Source: Tolypothrix sp. PCC 7712
Lineage (GTDB): Bacteria > Cyanobacteriota > Cyanobacteriia > Cyanobacteriales > Nostocaceae
DNA length: 64,000 nt
Assembly (NCBI RefSeq): GCF_025860405.1
Contig: NZ_CP063785.1
Coordinates: 806,001-870,000 of the forward strand
Direction: 5' to 3'
Positions within the stretch are counted from its first letter, which is position 1, and each line of letters begins with the position of its first letter. The notes under the pieces are model-generated. The model worked only from the letters and a program-made list of their open reading frames with translations, made no database searches and had not been told where the DNA came from. Positions 58,516 to 64,000 of this stretch are shown in pieces. The translations under genes and the position numbers were made by a program.

Positions 58516-59511
58516 TTAGATATGCTGCCACAGTCTAACTGTACAATCCTTACTACCACTAACAATAGTTTTACCATCAGGACTAAAAGCTACTGATGTG
58601 ATTGCGCTAGTGTGTCCAGAAAGAACGGAAATAGCAGATTGACTTTTTAATTGCCAAATTTGGATTTTACAGTCATCACTTCCACTGACAATTATCTCAC
58701 CATCAGGACTAAAAGCTACTGAGTTCACTGAGGCTGAGTGCTGTCCAAGCGTACAATTTTCTCTTCCTGTCTTTGCATTCCAAAGTTTGATGCTATAGTC
58801 ATCACTACCACTAACCAGCATTTGACTATCTGGGCTAAATGCTAGTGAGCGAACAGGCAATGAACTGGCTTGTATACTGCGAATTTCTCTTTTTGTTCTC
58901 AAATTCCAAAATTTAATAACTCCGTGTCCATCACCACTCACAAGAATTTCCCCATCTGGAGAAATCACTAGACATCTGACTTCACTAGAATGTCCAGTAA
59001 GTTTACCAAGTTCTAACCGTTCTTCTTTAGCATCCCATAGTTGAATAGTCTTATCTCCACCACCACTAGCAACAATTTTACTATCCGGGGTAAAAGCTAT
59101 TGCTCTAACTCTATGAAGACCATTCCATAGGTGTTCACCAAGGTCTTTGACTTGCTTTGTATTTACATTCCATAATTTAACAAAATTTTGATCTATATCT
59201 TCAATCATGGCACTAGCAATAAATTCTCCAGTCGGATTGATAACGAGTGGAGCAGGATAACCACTAGAACTTCTCTTTTCACTTGAGAATTCATTAACTA
59301 TTCGTTTTTCATTCAAATTCCAGACAAGAATTATATTATGTTGTCGAATAGCAATGCAATTATCATTGGGGAAAAAGGCAACTGAACTAATTTCACCTGT
59401 AAATCTATAAGTAGATACATCCCATGAATTATCCCTTTGTTCGACTAATACTTGTTGTTGTGTATATGTCTGCTTAATACCTAAAATATATGGCTTTAGG
59501 GTTTGGCATTC
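58516..59511 (-). pseudogene. WD40 beta-propeller, 3' part of a gene broken by IS66
   Basis: The frame is open from the IS66 end at 59511 (ECQTLKPYILGIKQTY) to the stop at 58516; an internal ATG at 59316 could start a shorter product. Seven WD repeats can be counted by their final strands: IILVWNL, FVKLWNV, IQLWDA, IKFWNL, IKLWNA, IQIWQL, VRLWQH, enough for a complete seven-blade propeller. It probably formed the C-terminal part of the GTPase-like gene whose start is at 61059-61366. Joining the two fragments directly does not keep the frame, so sequence between them has been lost. Confidence 0.75.
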
Positions 59512-61058
59512 GTAAGGATTCAGGTCTAAAATTGAGGAACTAGAGAAGGGCGAGACTGAGAATTAATAGAGTCAGCAATTAGTGCTTGTACAAAAAAATC
59601 AATAACAGACAGACTTTGACGACGACAGGTTTGAACCACCGTCAACAAATTGGCAGTATGTTGAAACCGCTCCATCGAACGGGAACCACCACTAACTTTA
59701 CGTTTTGTCACAGCCAAACGCAGCGATCGCTCGGCTTGATTGTTATCAGGAGGAACTTCAGGGTTGTCAAGGAAATACCACCATTGGGAGGCTTTATCGC
59801 GCAAGGAACGTAAAAGGTTTCCTGCTGTAGCTCCGGCTAAGTTAATCCAGTCATCAAGTGTTTGTTGCAATTTAGATTTGAATTGATTGACCCAATCGTT
59901 ATAACTGGCGCAGTCAAGAGTCTCAAACCATTGGGCATAATTTCCAAAAGCTTCATCAATTAAATCCACAAATGCTTCACCAATAGCTTGGTTGTGAAGA
60001 CCTGGAAGTTGAATTAGTTTTTTGAAGTGACGGCGTAGATGAGCCAAACATTTCTGCTGCTCAGGCACCGCATAGCCATTGTAAACACTAAAATCATCGC
60101 TGCTGATTACCCCTGTATATTTAGCCCCTAAAATGGCTTCTAGTTCTGCTCTGGAACGAGTGTCAGCAGCAGTAAACAGGCAAAACTCAGAATTGGCAAC
60201 TACCCACAACCATTCTTTAACTCCCTTGACAGACCAAGGTGTTTCATCCACATGAATGTTAGGTTGTGTCTGTTTTACCCAATTACTTAACTCAGTAATG
60301 CTTGGTTGAATCGCTGTTTGAATTCGTTCATTTGTGGTGACTAAAGTTCCCAGCCCAATTTCAATTTGACCTAACTCCCACAACATTTCTTGCTGTTTTT
60401 CATAGGGCATATGTGCATAATTATTTGCCCATCCTAAAAATGCCTGTAAAGAAATCCCTAAATCCTGTCCTGGGATGATATCTTGTGACCAGGAGGCTGT
60501 TTGTATATTGCCACAGTACTCACACTGGCACGTATGGCGTTGATACTCAACTATTTCAATGGGACGCTCCACTAGTTGCGCTACAGACTGTTTTTCTACT
60601 TTTACTGCCACAGCCGCAAACGCTTTTTGACCACAACAGACACAATCACTTGGACGTAAGATTTCACAACGATCTACTCTACCAAAACCCTTACGGGTCT
60701 TACCTTGATGCCCTGGTTGCCCACCTGGCTTTCTTTTGGGATGATTTGATTCTTCTTGCGGTGCTGCTTTTTTGTTTTCACTCTTTTTGAGGATGTCCCC
60801 TGATGGCGGCTTAGATGAGGTTTTGCTGTCTAAATCTCTGCTGACTTTTAAACGTTCTATTTCTTGCTGTAGTTCTAATACTGTTTTCTGTAATTCACCT
60901 ATTACCTTGCTCTGCTCAATGATTATCTCTACCAGTTCTTGTTTCGATAACTGGTTCAAGCTTTCCCGGTCTAAATCTTGAGGCAGGTTTTGGTTCATAT
61001 CTGTGATACTCCTCCTCAAGCGATCCCTTTGTCAATACTCTGCCACCTGAATCCTTAC
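59512..61058 (-). mobile_element. IS66-family insertion sequence, complete copy
   Basis: 1547 bp between the inverted ends GTAAGGATTCAGGT (59512-) and ACCTGAATCCTTAC (-61058). It carries only the large transposase, as in the IS66 subgroup that lacks tnpA and tnpB. Its right 540 bp are identical to 1-540. IS66 elements normally make an 8-bp duplication, but the flanks (TGGCATTC and GTTAGTCT) do not match, which points to a deletion or recombination next to the element. Confidence 0.9.
59526..60998 (-). CDS. IS66 family transposase (TnpC type)
   Basis: 490 residues from ATG 60998 (GGAGGAG upstream; a TTG at 61019 is less likely). N-terminal leucine-zipper coiled coil, basic linker (KPGGQPGHQGK), zinc-finger with CVCCG and CQCEYCG, then the IS66 DDE core: HVDETPWSVKG (first D), ISSDDFSVYNGY (second D) and DNNQAERSLRLAV (E), ending with a C-terminal IS66 tail. 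All catalytic positions look intact, so the element may be active. Confidence 0.95.
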   Translation of the reverse strand: MNQNLPQDLDRESLNQLSKQELVEIIIEQSKVIGELQKTVLELQQEIERLKVSRDLDSKTSSKPPSGDILKKSENKKAAPQEESNHPKRKPGGQPGHQGKTRKGFGRVDRCEILRPSDCVCCGQKAFAAVAVKVEKQSVAQLVERPIEIVEYQRHTCQCEYCGNIQTASWSQDIIPGQDLGISLQAFLGWANNYAHMPYEKQQEMLWELGQIEIGLGTLVTTNERIQTAIQPSITELSNWVKQTQPNIHVDETPWSVKGVKEWLWVVANSEFCLFTAADTRSRAELEAILGAKYTGVISSDDFSVYNGYAVPEQQKCLAHLRRHFKKLIQLPGLHNQAIGEAFVDLIDEAFGNYAQWFETLDCASYNDWVNQFKSKLQQTLDDWINLAGATAGNLLRSLRDKASQWWYFLDNPEVPPDNNQAERSLRLAVTKRKVSGGSRSMERFQHTANLLTVVQTCRRQSLSVIDFFVQALIADSINSQSRPSLVPQF

Positions 61059-61366
61059 GTTAGTCTGCCACCAGCATAATCCAAATATGCAAATTTGCAA
61101 GCTGAATAAATTGGTAAGTTTTCTGTCTGAACACGACAAGTAAAAGTCCATTCTGAAATTTCGCTATACGTTGTCCCTTTAGGCCATTTCTCGTCAACAG
61201 CAATTTGTGTATAGATGTTGTTCAGCCGCTTTCTTTTTTCTGCTCCATCAACTTCTAAAAAGAAGCCATGCTCTCCCTGAGTGGATAGCTTCTTATACAT
61301 ACTCGCTAAAAAAACTGTCTTGCCAGATCCAGATGGGCCTAGCATAATTATTGTGTAAGTATTCAA
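61059..61366 (-). pseudogene. P-loop GTPase-like N-terminal fragment cut by IS66
   Basis: 102 codons are left from ATG 61366: MNTYTIIMLGPSGSGKTVFL with Walker A GPSGSGKT at 9-16, then a switch-like region ending FAYLDYAGGRLT, where DYAGG may be the equivalent of the DxxG motif. The stop codon TAA comes from the IS66 end. The WD40 fragment on the far side of the element lies on the same strand, so the original gene was probably a GTPase-WD40 fusion. No target duplication, and the frames do not rejoin. Confidence 0.72.
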
Positions 61367-61700
61367 GATTTTCTCCAGTTAGATAAGTACTTGTGATTTC
61401 ATGACAAGACTATCTAGAAGCTTTACCAAACTGCTAAATCCAGATATTATTGCCAACCATCAACAATTTTCGATCATATAATGTTAAAATGCCTCAGTAA
61501 TTATCCTTAGCCAAAAGTACAGGAAACCCTTAGTAAGGCTTATCTGAGCAGAAACAATTTATCCTCTAAATAATCTCTTCGTGTATTGATTTTTACTTTA
61601 TAAATCAAAAGCGATCGCCCTTTCTCTCTTCCTTTGCGTGAAATAAAAAAGCGATCGCTTTTTTCTCAATATCTAACTAAATCACGTCTTTGGACTTGTA
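61367..61700. other. Intergenic with HIP1-based palindromes
   Basis: Contains AAAAAAGCGATCGCTTTTTT around 61646-61665, a palindrome centred on the HIP1 octamer that could also serve as a terminator for the toxin-antitoxin pair read from the right. No gene. Confidence 0.45.
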
Positions 61701-62060
61701 CTAAAATGGAATCCATTCCAATTTATCAATCCATTCTTCGGCTTCAGTAGCTTCCCAAACAAACACAAGTTCTTGCGCTATCCTTCCTATTGGTGTGCGA
61801 GGACGTAACCACAGTAAACCCCAAATATGTTCACCTTTAGCCCAATGTGTTTCTAAATGTCCTGGCATACTAGCACGATTATCTGTTACCAAAATTCTTT
61901 GAGATAATTTCAGATAAAGCAAAACATCAGGATCTAAAGTACCTGTTGCTGGTGCATTGTCTTCACCCACACGCACAATATCTATCTCAGGATTCAACCT
62001 TAAAACCGCTAACTTTAAACGTGGAGGCAAATTCTCATCTAATAAAAAACGTACCTTCAC
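61701..62060 (-). CDS. DUF5615 PIN-like toxin candidate
   Basis: 119 residues. The PIN-like fold is recognisable from MKVRFLLDENLPPRL (first acidic site), DIVRVGEDNAPATGTLDPDV and RILVTDNRASMPGH (second acidic site). DUF5615 proteins pair with DUF433 proteins as predicted type II toxin-antitoxin systems, with the PIN-like partner expected to cleave RNA. The start overlaps the DUF433 stop by 4 bp. Confidence 0.88.
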   Translation of the reverse strand: MKVRFLLDENLPPRLKLAVLRLNPEIDIVRVGEDNAPATGTLDPDVLLYLKLSQRILVTDNRASMPGHLETHWAKGEHIWGLLWLRPRTPIGRIAQELVFVWEATEAEEWIDKLEWIPF

Positions 62061-62389
62061 AACTGATTTACCTGCTGTTCAGATTTTGTAAGTTTCAATT
62101 TTCTTAAGCGTTCTGCTAAAGGTGAGGGATGAGCAATTGATTTTTGATAACGTTCTTCTCTCCACTTTGCCAAGCGTGAAATATAGGTATCAATTTCAGT
62201 GCGATTATGTAAATAATAAGTAATAGTCGCGTAAATTTGCTCTAAGCTGATATCAGGTAAGTTCGCAGCTATTTCTTCTGGTGTATATCCTTCTAAATAG
62301 TAATCAATTACATTGTCTATACCAACGCGGTGTCCTTTGAGGCGAATATCATCAGATGAGAGAAAGTCAAAATAATCTTCTAATTGCAT
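62057..62389 (-). CDS. DUF433 antitoxin candidate
   Basis: 110 residues. DUF433 core with RLKGHRVGIDNVIDYYLEGY and TPEEIAANLPDISLEQIYATITYYL, a helix-turn-helix-like region typical of this antitoxin family, and a basic C-terminal helix. First gene of the pair with DUF5615 and probably the autoregulator of the unit. Confidence 0.88.
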   Translation of the reverse strand: MQLEDYFDFLSSDDIRLKGHRVGIDNVIDYYLEGYTPEEIAANLPDISLEQIYATITYYLHNRTEIDTYISRLAKWREERYQKSIAHPSPLAERLRKLKLTKSEQQVNQL

Positions 62390-62791
62390 GACTCTACCTT
62401 CAATAAAAAGGTTTATTTTGTTGATTATTTTAGCTTAATTAAGTGATTTGAACCTTTTATATGAGCCTCTTCGTGAAATAACAACGACAAGAATTTGTCA
62501 CTTAGAGGAAAAGACCGTGAAACATAAAGTTCCACGGCTGTAAGTGTGTGTGAGGAGCTTAACTACAGATCATCATAAAGTAGGCGATCGCAAATAATAC
62601 GCTCGTAACAGTTTTGGTAACAGAATTTTTACGGATGACCAATTTTTACTGTCAGTAGACCGAAAAGTTTGGCGATCGCTAAAAAATAGTAGTCTGTGAT
62701 ACCGTTTTTGGAGAAAAGTGCAAAAGCTGAAAGACTTGAATAAATGATAACTTTAGCTTATTAAAATCCTCCAAATACCAAGCAACTAACA
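62390..62791. other. Intergenic with a possible small RNA
   Basis: 402 bp upstream of the toxin-antitoxin unit. The minus strand carries a Yfr1-like core and a terminator hairpin (62505-62570, separate entry). Several HIP1 octamers. No gene. Confidence 0.4.
62505..62570 (-). ncRNA. Candidate Yfr1-like small RNA
   Basis: On the minus strand the order is: short arm CTGTA, single-stranded GCTCCTCACAC (62548-62558), matching arm TACAG, then hairpin CCGTGGAA-CTTTATG-TTTCACGG (62515-62537) and TCTTTTCC. Yfr1 of cyanobacteria has an ultraconserved ACUCCUCACAC between hairpins with a terminator at its 3' end; 10 of 11 positions agree. The locus is not the usual guaB-trxA neighbourhood, so this may be a second copy or a coincidence. 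Confidence 0.3.
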
Positions 62792-63085
62792 TCAGCCAGA
62801 CGGTAAATAAACTTCGCAGGCTACCCCATAGTTGCGGTCTACTGCTTGGCGTAAAAATTCAAGCATTTGTTTGAGAGTAAATAAGTGAGAAAAAACTTGT
62901 CTAGTACTTCTTTTTAAACGACTGAGATAATGCCATACTAAATAAATCCAAATATTAATAATTAAAAAAGCTAGACCAACAAACAGAAGCCGAATAATGG
63001 GATTTTTGATAGTAGTTTTAATCCGGCATTGATTTTTCATCCGATAGCTGCTTTCAATTCCGAAACGAAGACGATAGTCGTATAG
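62792..63085 (-). pseudogene. Transposase C-terminal remnant (IS4/ISH3-like)
   Basis: About 95 codons of a transposase end: YDYRLRFGIESSYRMKNQCR, followed by hydrophobic helices (LLFVGLAFLIINIWIYLVWHYL). The Y..R...E pattern is the signature around the last catalytic glutamate of IS4-like transposases. The upstream part is missing, and the frame stops at a TAA shared with the region of the SDR gene end. A 5'-deleted relic. Confidence 0.7.
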
Positions 63086-63820
63086 TTAAACGGCTCCACC
63101 TGCTGTATTTCCTCCATCAAGCAATAAACAACTTCCCGTTGCATATTGAGAATGAGCTAAAAAGTAAGCAGCTTCAGCCACTTCTTGTGCTGTAGCAAAA
63201 CGTTTTAGAGGAACAACACTTTCCCATTGCGCTCGTTCGGCTTCATCTACTTCAGCAATCATCGGTGTTGTTACAACACCAGGACAAAGTACATTTACTC
63301 GTACACCTTCGTGAGAATGGTCTAAAGCCATCGCTTTAGTAAGTAACACAACTCCACCTTTAGAAGCACAATAGGCAGCGATATTACGTCCTCCTGTAAC
63401 ACCTAAATCCGAAGCCACATTCACAATCGACCCTGACTTTCGAGGTAGCATATGACGTAATGCTGCTTGATTAACTAAAAATGTACCTTTGAGATTGATA
63501 TCAATTATGCGATCCCAAGCTGCTTCATCAGTATCCAAGATAGTTCCTGAATGAAGAACCCCCGCTGCATTGATAACCACGTCGATTGTCCCCCATTGAG
63601 AAATCGCATGTTCCATCAATTTCTCAACTTCCTCTGCAATAGAAACATTGGTAGGGATAATTGAACAATCGCCCCCAAATTCTTTGATTTCTTGCTGCAC
63701 TTTTATCAGTGCCTCTAATCGCCTTGCCGCGATGGTTACTTGATAACCTTTCTGTGCAAATAAAATTGCAGTTGCTCTACCAATCCCAGAATTCCCACCT
63801 GTAATAATTACGCCTGCCAT
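63086..63820 (-). CDS. SDR-family short-chain dehydrogenase/reductase
   Basis: 244 residues. Cofactor motif TGGNSGIG at 7-14, NAAG near 86, catalytic serine in NVASDLG and YCASK (Y-x3-K) near 150, and C-terminal GSCLLLDGGNTAGG. An arginine after the second strand (AARR) favours NADP(H). The substrate is unknown; the closest general type is 3-oxoacyl-ACP or glucose dehydrogenase-like. A short frame 10 bp upstream (63831-63995) may be cotranscribed. The transposase relic begins right behind its stop codon. Confidence 0.92.
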   Translation of the reverse strand: MAGVIITGGNSGIGRATAILFAQKGYQVTIAARRLEALIKVQQEIKEFGGDCSIIPTNVSIAEEVEKLMEHAISQWGTIDVVINAAGVLHSGTILDTDEAAWDRIIDINLKGTFLVNQAALRHMLPRKSGSIVNVASDLGVTGGRNIAAYCASKGGVVLLTKAMALDHSHEGVRVNVLCPGVVTTPMIAEVDEAERAQWESVVPLKRFATAQEVAEAAYFLAHSQYATGSCLLLDGGNTAGGAV

Positions 63821-63830
63821 AAGCTACTTA

Positions 63831-63995
63831 TTAATAAAAAATTTCATACTCAAAAAATAGACTTTTGAAATTTGCCACCGCAGGCAACGTGTAAGATTGA
63901 TTCAAAAAAAATTTTGCGATTACGTAAGCTGCTTTATCCTCTTCCATTTTTGGGGCAACCCAATCAGCTTCATCTTTCATTACTTCATCTTTCAT
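63831..63995 (-). CDS. Short frame at the window edge, possibly the end of a larger gene
   Basis: 54 codons from ATG 63995, ending TAA 10 bp before the SDR start: MKDEVMKDEADWVAPKMEED, then KAAYVIAKFFLNQSYTLPAV. It is open to the window edge, so it may be the C-terminus of a gene that begins outside. The spacing suggests one operon with the SDR gene. No family was recognised. Confidence 0.35.
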   Translation of the reverse strand: MKDEVMKDEADWVAPKMEEDKAAYVIAKFFLNQSYTLPAVANFKSLFFEYEIFY

Positions 63996-64000
63996 TAATA

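Overview
The window is a stretch of filamentous cyanobacterial chromosome, most likely Nostocales. The evidence is the very frequent HIP1 octamer GCGATCGC, long runs of heptanucleotide short tandem repeats (STRRs) between genes, plant-like ferredoxin sulfite reductase, ATP synthase beta and epsilon as a separate two-gene unit, a three-gene pnt transhydrogenase, Ycf46, and the rpmH-rnpA-PH-yidC-jag run typical of cyanobacteria. Genus cannot be fixed from the sequence alone.

Layout. 1-540 is the end of an IS66-type element; a second, apparently identical copy in the same orientation lies at 59512-61058. The first truncates a gene for an AAA-like ATPase fused to a membrane span, a TPR-like stretch and a periplasmic ligand-binding domain (to 3250). 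The second separates a P-loop GTPase-like 5' fragment from a seven-blade WD40 3' fragment. 3247-12450 holds ferredoxin sulfite reductase with a ribbon-helix-helix-like tail, an outer-membrane-type barrel protein, an ADP-ribosylglycohydrolase, an HTH protein with a membrane partner, tRNA-Arg(UCU) and a glycine-rich RRM protein. 12449-15812 is an M14 carboxypeptidase gene split by an IS1182/IS5-type element with a clean 6-bp target duplication. 15965-30640 holds DUF427, PAP2, GrpB, an orphan metal-binding lipoprotein, a DeoR regulator divergent from a transketolase, LarE, a secreted protein with a JAB/DUF4329-like tail, and a double-RCK ion channel-like protein. 31810-38242 holds a flotillin-like SPFH protein and an AT-rich block with a GNAT enzyme, an unknown protein and a PLP amino-acid decarboxylase. 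38668-45591 has atpC-atpD, a SirB1-type protein and a GAF-PAS-GGDEF-EAL protein. 45873-58369 is mostly core: peptidoglycan-binding and SH3 proteins, Ycf46, the yidC/rnpA/rpmH cluster, DUF2808 and pnt. The right end has the IS66 copy, a DUF433/DUF5615 toxin-antitoxin pair, a transposase remnant and an SDR dehydrogenase.

The most notable non-coding signal is a family of four small mobile elements (126-196 bp, ends CAATACT...AGTATTG) at 12.2, 31.6, 38.3 and 41.9 kb. Every copy is flanked by a 10-bp target-site duplication (three exact, one 9/10), and two copies carry smaller repeats nested at the same internal site. A candidate Yfr1-like small RNA (core GCUCCUCACAC followed by a terminator hairpin) lies on the minus strand near 62.5 kb.

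Functionally the region mixes housekeeping energy metabolism and membrane biogenesis (atp, pnt, yidC, rnpA, rpmH) with accessory signalling and mobile DNA. At least three genes have been broken by transposition.
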